DNA from: JBHYGK01 sp051859045
GTDB taxonomy: Bacteria > Pseudomonadota > Gammaproteobacteria > Xanthomonadales > Xanthomonadaceae
NCBI GenBank assembly: GCA_051859045.1
Contig: JBHYGK010000034.1
Span: forward strand, 1 to 64,000
Reading direction: 5' to 3'
Length of the DNA: 64,000 bases
Shown: positions 1-8,967 of the stretch, piece after piece
How positions within the stretch are numbered: position 1 is the stretch's first letter
Layout of the letters: each line of letters opens with the position of its first letter
Notes under the pieces: model-generated
The model's database searches: none
What the model saw: only the letters and a program-made list of their open reading frames with translations
Told to the model about the DNA's origin: nothing
Position numbers and translations under genes: made by a program

Positions 1-131
1 CGGGCGCCGTCACGCGGGCCGTCGCGACGCGGCGCGTCGCGGCGCGGGCCGGGCTCGCGGGCGGGCTTCTCGGGCGCCGGCGCGGGCTTGAAGCCGAGCG
101 CGGCGAGCTGGTCCTTGAGGGAAGTCGACAT
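1..131 (-). CDS. Probable DUF2058 (YaiL-type) protein, N-terminus only
   Basis: Only the first 43 or so codons are in the window; the gene runs off the left edge. It starts at an ATG 11 bases downstream of slyX and in the same direction. The N-terminus reads MSTSLKDQLAALGFKP followed by a Pro/Arg/Lys-rich stretch. The S-L-x-D-Q-L-x-x-L-G-F start resembles that of DUF2058/YaiL proteins (nucleic-acid-associated, function unsettled), which also follow with a basic low-complexity region. Assignment rests on this short N-terminal resemblance, so another small basic protein cannot be excluded. Confidence 0.45.
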   Translation of the reverse strand, partial: MSTSLKDQLAALGFKPAPAPEKPAREPGPRRDAPRRDGPRDGA

Positions 132-142
132 CGTGGGGGGCG

Positions 143-385
143 TCAGTAATGGGGCGGGGGCGGCTCGAGCGCCGGGTCGGCCGAGGCGCCGTCGGCGCCG
201 ACGGTCTGGCGCAGCGTGCGCAGCTCGTGGAGGGCGCGCTCGAGCATCAGCAGCGCGCGGGTGGTCTCGGCGCGCGCCTCGGCCAGCGCGTCGCTGAGCT
301 CGCCCAGCGACGCCTCCTGGAAGGCGAGCCGGGTCTCGAGCTCGACGAGGCGGGCGTCGAGGGCGTCGGGGATCGGGTCGGTCAC
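143..385 (-). CDS. slyX: SlyX family protein
   Basis: An 80-residue protein with a GTG start. It is predicted to be almost wholly alpha-helical/coiled coil: residues about 8-60 are rich in Leu, Glu and Ala in heptad spacing, and it ends in PPPPHY, the Pro-Pro-His-Tyr tail typical of SlyX. SlyX is a small conserved protein of unknown biochemical role. The GTG start overlaps the TGA stop of ugd by four bases (GTGA), which suggests translational coupling. The longer reading frame in this phase extends upstream into ugd and is not used. Confidence 0.85.
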   Translation of the reverse strand: MTDPIPDALDARLVELETRLAFQEASLGELSDALAEARAETTRALLMLERALHELRTLRQTVGADGASADPALEPPPPHY

Positions 386-1779
386 GGCGCGTCGGTGGGG
401 CGGGAGGAGATCGGGGACCGGCCCCCGGCGACGGGGGCGGGCCGCGCCACGGAGCGTCCGCGGCCGATCCCATAGTAGGCGATCCCGGCGTCCTCGACCG
501 CGTCGGGGAACCACACGTTGCGGCCGTCGAAGACCACCCGGTCGCGCAGCGCGCCGGCCAGGGCGCCGAAATCGGGGCTCCAGTACGCCTTCCACTCGGT
601 CATCAGCACCAGCGCGTCCGCGCCGGCGAGGGCCGCGGCGGGGGTCGCGGCGTACTCGACGCCGGCGAGGTCGCCGAGCCGCCGGCGGGCCTCGTCCATC
701 GCCTCGGGGTCATGCGCGACCACGGTCGCGCCGGCCTCCAGCAGCCGGGCCACGAGGCGCAGGCTGGGCGCCTCGCGCATGTCGTCGGTGTTGGGCTTGA
801 ACGCCAGGCCCCACAGCGCCACGCGCTTGCCGGCCAGGCCCTCGGGCCCGTAGTGGCGGCGCATCAGCGCGAACACGTGCTCCTTCTGGGCGTCGTTGAC
901 CGCCTCCACCGCCGCCAGCATCCGCGCGTCGTAGCCGTGCGCGGCCGCCGTGCGGGCCAGCGCCTGCACGTCCTTGGGGAAGCAGCTGCCGCCGTAGCCG
1001 GGGCCCGGGTAGATGAAGTGGAAGCCGATGCGCGGATCGCTGCCGATGCCGATGCGCACCTGCTCGATGTCGGCGCCGACGCGCTCGGCGATGTTGGCCA
1101 TCTCGTTGATGAAGGAGATCTTGGTGGCCAGCATCGCGTTCGCCGCGTACTTGGTCAGTTCGGCGGAGCGCTCGTCCATCCGCACCAGGCGGTCGTGGTT
1201 GCGGTTGAAGGGCGCGTACATCCGGCGCAGCGTCGCCGCGGCGGCGTCGCTGGAGGTGCCCACGATGATGCGGTCGGGGCGCATGCAGTCCTTGACCGCG
1301 TCGCCCTCCTTCAGGAACTCGGGGTTGGACACCACCTCGAAGGCCACCTCGACCCCGCGCGCGGCGAGCTCGGCGGCGATGGCCTCGCGCACCCGGGCCG
1401 CGGTGCCCACCGGCACGGTGGACTTGTTGACGATCACCGCGGGCGCCGAGAGGTGGCGGCCGATCGCGCGGGCCACCGCGAGCACGTGGCCGAGGTCGGC
1501 GGCGCCGTCCTCGCCGGGCGGGGTGCCCACGGCGATGAACACCACCTCGCCGTGCGCCACGCCCTCGGCGGCGTCGGACGAGAAGCGCAGGCGCCCGTCG
1601 GCGACGTTGTGGCGGACCATCGGCTCGAGGCCGGGCTCGAAGATCGGCACGACGCCGGCGCGCAGCGAGGCCACCTTGGCCTCGTCGATGTCGATGCAGA
1701 GCACGTCGTGGCCGACCTCGGCCAGGCAGGTGCCGGTGACGAGCCCGACGTAGCCGGTGCCGAACAGGGTGAGGCGCAT
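382..1779 (-). CDS. ugd: UDP-glucose 6-dehydrogenase
   Basis: A 465-residue protein that should oxidise UDP-glucose to UDP-glucuronate with two NAD+, feeding exopolysaccharide and lipopolysaccharide sugar synthesis in the cytoplasm. The Rossmann motif GTGYVG sits at residues 7-12, and the catalytic cysteine is Cys266 in GYGGSCFPKD. The N-terminal NAD domain, central helical dimerisation domain and C-terminal UDP-binding domain are all present. The last 20 or so residues after the conserved GRN/W core form a low-complexity tail. Stop overlaps the slyX start; together with the downstream gene it forms a small operon. Confidence 0.95.
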   Translation of the reverse strand: MRLTLFGTGYVGLVTGTCLAEVGHDVLCIDIDEAKVASLRAGVVPIFEPGLEPMVRHNVADGRLRFSSDAAEGVAHGEVVFIAVGTPPGEDGAADLGHVLAVARAIGRHLSAPAVIVNKSTVPVGTAARVREAIAAELAARGVEVAFEVVSNPEFLKEGDAVKDCMRPDRIIVGTSSDAAAATLRRMYAPFNRNHDRLVRMDERSAELTKYAANAMLATKISFINEMANIAERVGADIEQVRIGIGSDPRIGFHFIYPGPGYGGSCFPKDVQALARTAAAHGYDARMLAAVEAVNDAQKEHVFALMRRHYGPEGLAGKRVALWGLAFKPNTDDMREAPSLRLVARLLEAGATVVAHDPEAMDEARRRLGDLAGVEYAATPAAALAGADALVLMTEWKAYWSPDFGALAGALRDRVVFDGRNVWFPDAVEDAGIAYYGIGRGRSVARPAPVAGGRSPISSRPTDAP

Positions 1780-1903
1780 GGGGGGATCCTGGTGGTGGAG
1801 GCGGCCGGGAGCCTAGCCGCGATGGATGTCGGAAGCGCGTCCGGGGCGCGCATCGGGGCCGGCCTGCGCGGAGGCAGCGCGGCGCGGGCCGCCCGGAAAC
1901 GAC

Positions 1904-1932
1904 GACGGCCGGCGGGAGCCCCGCCGGCCGTC
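1904..1932 (-). terminator. GC-rich hairpin after the FKBP gene
   Basis: A perfect 13-bp inverted repeat (arms at 1904-1916 and 1920-1932, three-base loop) lies between the FKBP gene and ugd. There is no T tract on either side, so it may act as a weak or Rho-assisted terminator or as an mRNA 3'-end stabiliser. Confidence 0.5.
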
Positions 1933-1964
1933 GCATCGCCCAGCCCGTGGCGGGGCGGCGGGCC

Positions 1965-2702
1965 TTACTGGCCCGGCATCTGGCCGGCGGCCTGCGGGGC
2001 CTGGATCGAGATCAGCTCGACCTCGAACACCAGCGTCTGGTTCGGGCCGATGGCGCCGCCCGGCATCGGCGGGCCCTGCTCGCCATAGGCCAGGTCGCCC
2101 GGGATCCAGAACTTGAACTTCGAGCCCACGCCCATCAGCTGCACGCCCTCGGTCCAGCCCGGGATCACGCCGCCCAGCGGGAAGGTGGCCGGCTCGTTGC
2201 GGTCGTAGGAGCTGTCGAACTTGGTGCCGTCGAGCAGCGTGCCGACATAGTGCACGGTCACGGTGGAGGCCGCGGTCGGGCGCTCGCCCGAGCCCTGGCG
2301 CAGCACCTGGTACTGCAGGCCGGACTCGGTGGTGCGCACGCCGGCGCGACCGCGGTTCTCGGCCAGGAAGGCCTCGCCCTCGGTGCGGTTGCGGGTGGCG
2401 GCCTCGGCGCGCTCGGTCTCGGCGCGGGTCTGCAGGCGCTGGATCAGGGCCTGACGGACGGCCTCGAGCTCGGCGTCGGTCATCGGCGAGGGGCGGCCCG
2501 CCCAGGCGTCCTCGATGGCGCGGGTCATCACGGCGACGTCGACCTCGCCCTTCACCGCGTCGAGCGACTGGGCGATGTCGCGGCCGACCATGTAGCTGGC
2601 GCGGTCGCGCTCGGTCTCGAGGGCCTGCGCGGAGGCCGCGCCGGTGACGAGGGCCGCGGACACGGCGAGCGCCACCAGCGAATTGCGGAACAGGGAATTC
2701 AT
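1965..2702 (-). CDS. FKBP-type peptidyl-prolyl isomerase (FkpA/Mip-like), exported
   Basis: A 245-residue protein with a Sec signal peptide of about 25 residues ending in an AxA-type site (ASAQA). Residues about 30-115 form the helical dimerisation region of FkpA/Mip proteins (charged, Glu/Arg/Ala-rich), and residues about 120-230 are the FKBP domain, with VHYVGTLLDGTKFDSS, a GVIPGW segment and AYGEQGPP, residues of the isomerase pocket. It should assist folding of periplasmic or outer-membrane proteins. The last residues are Gln/Pro-rich. It is transcribed alone, between a DUF3429 gene and ugd. Confidence 0.9.
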   Translation of the reverse strand: MNSLFRNSLVALAVSAALVTGAASAQALETERDRASYMVGRDIAQSLDAVKGEVDVAVMTRAIEDAWAGRPSPMTDAELEAVRQALIQRLQTRAETERAEAATRNRTEGEAFLAENRGRAGVRTTESGLQYQVLRQGSGERPTAASTVTVHYVGTLLDGTKFDSSYDRNEPATFPLGGVIPGWTEGVQLMGVGSKFKFWIPGDLAYGEQGPPMPGGAIGPNQTLVFEVELISIQAPQAAGQMPGQ

Positions 2703-2802
2703 CGGACGTCGACTCCATCTGGGACCGGCCGAGGGGCCGGCACGGGGCGGGCATTGTGGCCGGCGGCCGAGGCGCGACGCAATGCGGCCCCCGGCGGGCG
2801 GT

Positions 2803-3288
2803 TCAGCCCCCGCCCAGCCACCCGCCGGGCGCCTGCAGCAGCGCGACCGGCCAGGCCAGGGCGTGCGCGGCGAGGACGGTCGCGCTCAGGCCGGCCCGCA
2901 GGCGCCGGAACCAGGCCGGCGCCTCGAGGCGGTCGCCGGGCCCGTCGGACCACCACGCCAGCACGAACGCCGCCGCGAGCACCGGCAGCGCCGAGGCCAC
3001 GGGCAAGGCTAGCGCGACCCAGCCCACCAGGCTGGGCAGCACCGCGCGGGCGTACTCCGCGGCGGCGCCCCGCGCCGCCAGCGCGCGCCCCCAGCGCACG
3101 CCGCCGAGGAAGGACAGGATCACCACCGCATAGCCGGCGAAGCCGCGCAGCGCCCACGTCCCCGCCTCGCCCGGCCACCACGCCAGCAGGGCCAGGCCCA
3201 CGAACGGGACCACCCCGCTCCAGCCCAGCCAGCGCGCCGCGGCCTCGCCGTCGGCGGGCGCCGCGCGCCCCTCGTCGATCCTCGCCAT
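2803..3288 (-). CDS. DUF3429 membrane protein
   Basis: A 161-residue protein with four or five hydrophobic segments (about residues 22-38, 50-64, 85-105, 108-125 and 138-155). It contains GYAVVILSFLGGVRWG, the hallmark segment of DUF3429 proteins, a family of small integral membrane proteins of unknown function. The ATG at 3288 was chosen because a strong GGGAGGGG Shine-Dalgarno lies just upstream; the frame is open further upstream but overlaps the divergent gene. Function is not known. Confidence 0.8.
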   Translation of the reverse strand: MARIDEGRAAPADGEAAARWLGWSGVVPFVGLALLAWWPGEAGTWALRGFAGYAVVILSFLGGVRWGRALAARGAAAEYARAVLPSLVGWVALALPVASALPVLAAAFVLAWWSDGPGDRLEAPAWFRRLRAGLSATVLAAHALAWPVALLQAPGGWLGGG

Positions 3289-3337
3289 CCGTCCCCTCCC
3301 CATTCCCGTCACGCCGCGCGGGCTGAAATCCCGCCCC

Positions 3338-3838
3338 ATGGACACCCTGACCCAGCTCGACCTCGCGCGCCAGCGCCACCCCGACGCCCCCGCCCCCGGC
3401 TCCGCCCTCGAGGCCGAGGCGCTCTCGCGCTTCCGCGGCTTCTTCTCGCGGCTCTCGCCCGATCGCGTGGAGGCACTCGTGCGCGACACCTACGCCCAGG
3501 ACGCCTACTTCAACGACGGCCTGAAGGCCGTGCACGGGCTCGACGCCCTGCTGCCCTACCTGCGCGAGAGCGCGGAGGCCACCGACGACTGCCGGGTGGA
3601 GATCCTCGACGTGGCGCGCAGCGGCGCCGGCGAGTACTACGTGCGCTGGTCGATGATGATCCGCTTCAAGCGCTTCAAGCGCGGCGAGGACACCTGGAGC
3701 GTCGGCACCTCGCACCTGCGCTTCGATGCGCGCGGGCGCATCGTCTACCACCAGGACTACTGGAACGCCGCGGACGGCCTGTTCGAGCACGTGCCGCTGC
3801 TCGGCCACGCCATCCGCGCGATCAAGCGCCGGCTCTGA
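3338..3838 (+). CDS. SnoaL/NTF2-like protein
   Basis: A 166-residue soluble protein with the cone-shaped alpha+beta NTF2/SnoaL pattern: an N-terminal helix, F-x-R-L-s-x-D-R-V-E-A-L-V, then DAYFNDGLKAVHG, and a C-terminal strand pair ending HLRFDARGRIVYHQDYWNAADGLFEHVPLLG. The family includes many uncharacterised proteins annotated as nuclear transport factor 2-like; substrate or partner cannot be read from sequence. Divergent from the DUF3429 gene, 49 bp apart, and convergent with the glutathione peroxidase gene. Confidence 0.75.
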   Translation: MDTLTQLDLARQRHPDAPAPGSALEAEALSRFRGFFSRLSPDRVEALVRDTYAQDAYFNDGLKAVHGLDALLPYLRESAEATDDCRVEILDVARSGAGEYYVRWSMMIRFKRFKRGEDTWSVGTSHLRFDARGRIVYHQDYWNAADGLFEHVPLLGHAIRAIKRRL

Positions 3839-3868
3839 GGCCGGCGCCCGCCACGCCCACGCCGCGCC

Positions 3869-4456
3869 TCAGCGCAGCGCGGCCTGCGCCGACGGCACCG
3901 GCTCGGCCAGCGCGGCCTCGATCGCGGCGCGCAGCGCCGGATCATCCGGCCGGGTGCGGCTGCCGAAGGTCGCCACCACCTCGCCCGCGCGGTTGACGAG
4001 GTACTTGTGGAAGTTCCAGCCCGGCGCCTCGCCGGTGGCCGCCGCGAGCTCGCGGTACAGCGGCACCGCGTCGTCGCCGCGCACCACGACCTTCTCGAAC
4101 ATCGGGAAGCGCACGCCGTAGGTGTTGGTGCAGAACTCGGCGATCTCCTCCTCGCTGCCCGGCTCCTGGCCCATGAAGTCGTTCGACGGGAAGCCCAGCA
4201 CGGCGAAGCCGCGCGGCGCGAGCTCGGCGTGCAGCGCCTCGAGGCCCTCGTACTGCGGGGTGAAGCCGCAGCGCGAGGCGGTGTTGACCACCAGCAGCAC
4301 CTGGCCGCCGAAGCGCTCGCGCAGCGGCGCGGGCTCGGCCTGCTGGGCGAGCGGGCGGAAGGCGTGGCGCAGCAGGTCGTCGGCGGCGGCCGAGCCCGGG
4401 GCGAACGCGGCGACGGCGGCCAGCAGCGGCAGGGACCAGGCGGATCGGAGGCTCAT
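3869..4456 (-). CDS. Glutathione peroxidase family protein, exported
   Basis: A 195-residue thioredoxin-fold peroxidase of the GPx family. A signal peptide covers roughly residues 1-25 (AxA before DDLLRHAF), so it should act in the periplasm. The catalytic region NTASRCGFTPQYEGLEAL carries the peroxidatic cysteine at Cys63; the other conserved GPx blocks GFPSNDFMGQEPG and WNFHKYLV (tetrad Gln, Trp and Asn) are present. Cys rather than selenocysteine is used, as expected for bacteria, where the electron donor is usually thioredoxin. It is transcribed away from the ytr operon with a shared intergenic region. Confidence 0.92.
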   Translation of the reverse strand: MSLRSAWSLPLLAAVAAFAPGSAAADDLLRHAFRPLAQQAEPAPLRERFGGQVLLVVNTASRCGFTPQYEGLEALHAELAPRGFAVLGFPSNDFMGQEPGSEEEIAEFCTNTYGVRFPMFEKVVVRGDDAVPLYRELAAATGEAPGWNFHKYLVNRAGEVVATFGSRTRPDDPALRAAIEAALAEPVPSAQAALR

Positions 4457-4533
4457 CTCGTGCTCCCAGGGGACGGGCGGGGTTGCCCGGCCTTCTATGT
4501 CTTCAGTTTGGGTCCGGGAATGTGCAGACCCCG

Positions 4534-4561
4534 TTGACAGCCCGAAAACTGGTGTTATAGT
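4534..4561 (+). promoter_or_regulatory. Sigma-70 promoter of the ytr operon
   Basis: TTGACA at 4534-4539 and TATAGT at 4556-4561 are separated by 16 bp, the best sigma-70 promoter seen in the window. The -10 element lies inside the GGTG-N16-CACC operator, so binding of the YtrA-type repressor encoded in the operon would block RNA polymerase. Confidence 0.8.
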
Positions 4562-4574
4562 TGCCTACAACACC
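4551..4574 (+). promoter_or_regulatory. YtrA-type operator GGTG-N16-CACC
   Basis: GGTG at 4551-4554 and CACC at 4571-4574 flank exactly 16 bases. The palindrome extends inward: GGTGTT and AACACC arms plus matching TAG/CTA triplets. This is the form reported for the GntR/YtrA regulator of Xanthomonas. It overlaps the -10 of the promoter and lies 32 bp before the first gene, which points to autorepression of the whole operon. Confidence 0.85.
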
Positions 4575-4606
4575 ACTTCATCAGCCGACCACAACGGGAG
4601 TTGGCC

Positions 4607-4930
4607 ATGTCCACCAAGCTGCGCAGCACCTTCCTCACCCTGCTCATCGCCTTCTCGGCGGTCGGCGGCGGCCTGCTGGTCGGCGAGCCTGCCGAGGGCG
4701 CCCTGCATCATGCCCCCTCGCAGCCCTCCGCGCTGGTGCCGGCGCTGGGCGTGCTCGGCTCCGCCGAAGAGGCGCTGGAGCAGGCCGAGTCGAGTCTGAT
4801 GGAGGCCACCCGCTTCGAGCGCGACGCCGCCGAGGCCGAGACCCACCGCCGCCAGGTGCGCGCCCGCGCCGCGCTGTCGATGCCCTACATCGGCTTCGCC
4901 CGCATCGGCGGCCGGAACCAGGAGTCCTGA
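4607..4930 (+). CDS. Small membrane-anchored or exported protein, first gene of ytr operon
   Basis: A 107-residue protein of no family I recognise. Residues about 8-25 are hydrophobic (a signal anchor or signal peptide); residues 50-90 are charged and Ala/Glu-rich and could form an amphipathic helix or coiled coil. ATG 4607 is preferred over the in-frame TTG at 4601 because CGGGAG lies six bases before it. It is the first gene after the GGTG-N16-CACC operator and is separated by one base from the regulator gene, so it is co-regulated with the ABC exporter. It may be an accessory subunit or a periplasmic sensor; this is inference. Confidence 0.7.
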   Translation: MSTKLRSTFLTLLIAFSAVGGGLLVGEPAEGALHHAPSQPSALVPALGVLGSAEEALEQAESSLMEATRFERDAAEAETHRRQVRARAALSMPYIGFARIGGRNQES

Positions 4931-4931
4931 G

Positions 4932-5294
4932 ATGAGCGTGACCTGGAACGATTCCAGCCCGATCTACCGCCAGCTCAAGGAGCGCGTCGTCGCGATGATG
5001 CTCGACGGCGTGCTCAAGCCCGGCGATCCCCTGCCCTCGGTGCGCCAGGTGGCGGCCGACTACCAGCTCAACCCGATCACCGTCTCGCGCGCCTACCAGG
5101 AGCTCGTCGACGAGGGCCTGGTCGAGAAGCGCCGCGGCCTGGGCATGTACGTCACCGAGGGCGCGCCCAGCAACCTCCTCGCCAGCGAGCGCGAGCACTT
5201 CCTCACCACGGAATGGCCGGCGGTCCTCGAGCGCATCCAGCGCCTGGGCCTCGATCCGCAGGCCCTGTTGAACACCAAGGAGACCAGCCGATGA
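4932..5294 (+). CDS. GntR-family transcriptional regulator, YtrA subfamily
   Basis: A 120-residue repressor. Residues 8-78 are the winged helix-turn-helix of GntR proteins: PIYRQLKERVVAMML, then KPGDPLPSVRQVAADYQLNPITVSRAYQELVDEGLVEKRRGLGMYV. The effector domain is only about 45 residues, the short C-terminal form that defines the YtrA subfamily, usually coupled to ABC transporter genes. It likely binds the operator at 4551-4574 and controls its own operon. Its stop overlaps the start of the ABC ATPase gene (ATGA). Confidence 0.92.
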   Translation: MSVTWNDSSPIYRQLKERVVAMMLDGVLKPGDPLPSVRQVAADYQLNPITVSRAYQELVDEGLVEKRRGLGMYVTEGAPSNLLASEREHFLTTEWPAVLERIQRLGLDPQALLNTKETSR

Positions 5295-6148
5295 GCGCCG
5301 CGATCCAGGCCCGGGGCCTGCAGAAGCACTACAAGGGGCAGGCCGCGCTGGCCGGGGCCAGCTTCGAGGTCGGCGCCGGCCGCATCGTCGGGCTGATCGG
5401 CCCCAACGGCGCCGGCAAGACCACCGCGCTGAAGGCCATCCTGGGCCTCGTGCCCTTCGAGGGCGAGCTGAAGGTGCTGGGCTTCGATCCGCGCACCCAG
5501 CGCGATGAACTCATGCGCGAGGTCTGCTTCATCGCCGACGTCGCCGTGCTGCCGCGCTGGATCAGCGTCGAGCAGGCGATCGAGTTCGTCGCCGGCGTGC
5601 ACCCGCGCTTCGACCGCGCCAAGTGCCTGGCCTTCCTCGCCAAGACCAAGCTGACCCCGCGGATGAAGGTCAAGCAGATGTCCAAGGGCATGATCGTGCA
5701 GCTGCACCTCGCCCTGGTGATGTCGATCGACGCGAAGCTGCTGGTGCTCGACGAGCCCACGCTGGGCCTCGACGTGATCTACCGCAAGCAGTTCTACCAG
5801 GACCTGCTGGAGCAGTACTTCGACGAGGAGAAGACCATCCTCATCACCACCCACCAGGTGGAGGAGGTCGAGCACATCCTCTCCGACCTGCTGTTCATCG
5901 CCGACGGCAAGATCACCCTGGCCGCCACGATGGACGAGGTGGGCGAGCGCTTCACCGAGGTCATGGTCAACCCCGACCGGGCCGCCGAGGTCCGGGCGCT
6001 GGGCGCGATCGACGAGCGCAGCACCTTCGGCAAGACCATCTTCCTGTTCGACGGCGTGCCCGTCACGCAGCTCGCCGCCTTCGGCGAGACCCGCACGCCG
6101 GGCGTCGCCGACCTGTTCGTCGCCACCATGAAGGGGGCCTACAAGTGA
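5291..6148 (+). CDS. ABC transporter ATP-binding protein
   Basis: A 285-residue ATPase. Walker A GPNGAGKT at residues 37-44; Walker B LLVLDEPTLGLD; switch histidine in ITTHQVEE. The signature motif is unusual, KQMSKGM in place of LSGGQ, as in several YtrB/YhaQ-type exporters. The ATG at 5291 overlaps the regulator stop (ATGA), and the stop overlaps the permease GTG start (GTGA). With the permease it should form an exporter whose substrate is not evident; related ytr operons respond to cell-wall-acting compounds. Confidence 0.92.
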   Translation: MSAAIQARGLQKHYKGQAALAGASFEVGAGRIVGLIGPNGAGKTTALKAILGLVPFEGELKVLGFDPRTQRDELMREVCFIADVAVLPRWISVEQAIEFVAGVHPRFDRAKCLAFLAKTKLTPRMKVKQMSKGMIVQLHLALVMSIDAKLLVLDEPTLGLDVIYRKQFYQDLLEQYFDEEKTILITTHQVEEVEHILSDLLFIADGKITLAATMDEVGERFTEVMVNPDRAAEVRALGAIDERSTFGKTIFLFDGVPVTQLAAFGETRTPGVADLFVATMKGAYK

Positions 6149-7113
6149 ATACGTTCAAGCTGCTGCTCAAGCGCGAGTACTGGGAAAACAAGGGCGGCTT
6201 CCTGTGGGCGCCGGCCATCGCCAGCGCGACCTTCCTCGCGCTCACCGCGGTGCTGGGCCTGGTGGGCTGGATCCTCAAGGACGACGCCAAGGTCTTCATC
6301 GACGGCGGCCGGCCGGTCGAACTGAGCGAGGTCAGCGCCGGGACCGCCGCGGCGATGGGGATGGGTTTCGACGTCACCCTGCTGAGCTTCGCCACGGTGC
6401 CGCTGCTGGTGCTGGCGGTGGTGGTGTTCTTCTACTGCCTCGGCAGCCTCTACGACGACCGCCGCGACCGCAGCGTGCTGTTCTGGAAGTCGATGCCGGT
6501 GTCCGACACCGCGACCGTGCTGTCGAAGGTGGCGAGCGCGCTCGTCGTGGCGCCCGCGATCGCCACCGTCGTGGCGATCGTGGCGGGCCTCGCGGCCTTC
6601 CTCGGCATGATGGGGTTCACCCTGGTCGTGATGGGCCCCGATCTCGCCGGCGTGGCCTGGAGCAACGCCAGCCCCTTCCGCCTCGCCGCGGGCATGCTGG
6701 CCTACCTGCCGGTGTACGCCTTCTGGGCGCTGCCCACCGTCGGCTGGCTGATGCTGTGCTCGTCCTGGGCGAAGTCCAAGCCCTTCCTGTGGGCGGTGCT
6801 GGTGCCGGTGGGCCTGGGCGTGGCGCTGACGATCCTCGACGCCAACTCCGACTACGACCTGCACGCCTCGTGGTTCTGGCAGCACATCGTGGGCCGCGGC
6901 CTGGGCAGCCTGATCCCCGGCATCGAGCTGGTGATGCTGGAGCGCTGGGAGCTCTTCGGCCAGATGGACACCCCGGAGGGCTTCCGCGCCATGACCTCGC
7001 CGTCGATGCCCTACTACGCCTTCACCACCGCCAACCTGTGGATCGGCGCGGCGGTCGGCGCGGCGATGATCGCCCTGTCGATCCGGCTGCGGCGCTGGCG
7101 CGAGGAGGGCTGA
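6145..7113 (+). CDS. ABC transporter permease
   Basis: A 322-residue membrane protein, GTG start in a GTGA overlap with the ATPase stop. It begins VNTFKLLLKREYWENKGGF, typical of ABC-2 type permeases where a cytoplasmic helix precedes the first membrane span. About six hydrophobic segments can be seen (residues about 24-46, 85-115, 135-165, 185-205, 215-232, 295-315), with a soluble loop of about 40 residues after the first. Last gene of the ytr operon; followed by a hairpin terminator. Confidence 0.88.
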   Translation: MNTFKLLLKREYWENKGGFLWAPAIASATFLALTAVLGLVGWILKDDAKVFIDGGRPVELSEVSAGTAAAMGMGFDVTLLSFATVPLLVLAVVVFFYCLGSLYDDRRDRSVLFWKSMPVSDTATVLSKVASALVVAPAIATVVAIVAGLAAFLGMMGFTLVVMGPDLAGVAWSNASPFRLAAGMLAYLPVYAFWALPTVGWLMLCSSWAKSKPFLWAVLVPVGLGVALTILDANSDYDLHASWFWQHIVGRGLGSLIPGIELVMLERWELFGQMDTPEGFRAMTSPSMPYYAFTTANLWIGAAVGAAMIALSIRLRRWREEG

Positions 7114-7144
7114 GCCCTCCCCCGCCCCGCGGCATCGCACCACC

Positions 7145-7171
7145 CGACGCCCCGCCCCGCGCGGGGCGTCG
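7145..7171. terminator. Hairpin between ytr operon and fumC
   Basis: A perfect 11-bp inverted repeat (7145-7155 and 7161-7171) with a five-base loop lies between the convergent ABC permease and fumC genes. Only a short T run (GTTTG) follows on the + strand. The same stem sequence recurs at 34579-34603. Confidence 0.6.
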
Positions 7172-7219
7172 GCGTTTGCGGGGGCCGCGCGGGCCACGCG
7201 CGCCCCGGGGCCTCGCGCC

Positions 7220-8716
<1,497 letters not shown>

Positions 8717-8881
8717 GGCGGGGCTCCTGGGGGCGGGGGGCGCGCGGCGCGGCGCGAGAGGGGTCGAGCATAGCCCCGCGCGGATGGCCGTCCGGCGACA
8801 GACGCCCGCGCCGGGGCCGGGCCGCCCGGGCCGCGGGGCCCGACGCGCCGCGTCCGCGGCCGGGCGGCGCGGCCGGGGGTG

Positions 8882-8887
8882 TAGAAT
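8882..8887 (+). promoter_or_regulatory. -10 element of purB
   Basis: TAGAAT preceded directly by TG, followed by a CCCGCC leader, in the 252-bp divergent region between fumC and purB. No good -35 hexamer is visible, common for GC-rich relatives. A transcript would start about 75 bases before the purB ATG. Confidence 0.45.
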
Positions 8888-8967
8888 CCCGCCGCTTCGC
8901 GCGGCCGTGCCGGCCCGCCCCACTCCGCCTGCGCCGCGTGCGCGGGCCCCGCCCCAGGATCCCGACG

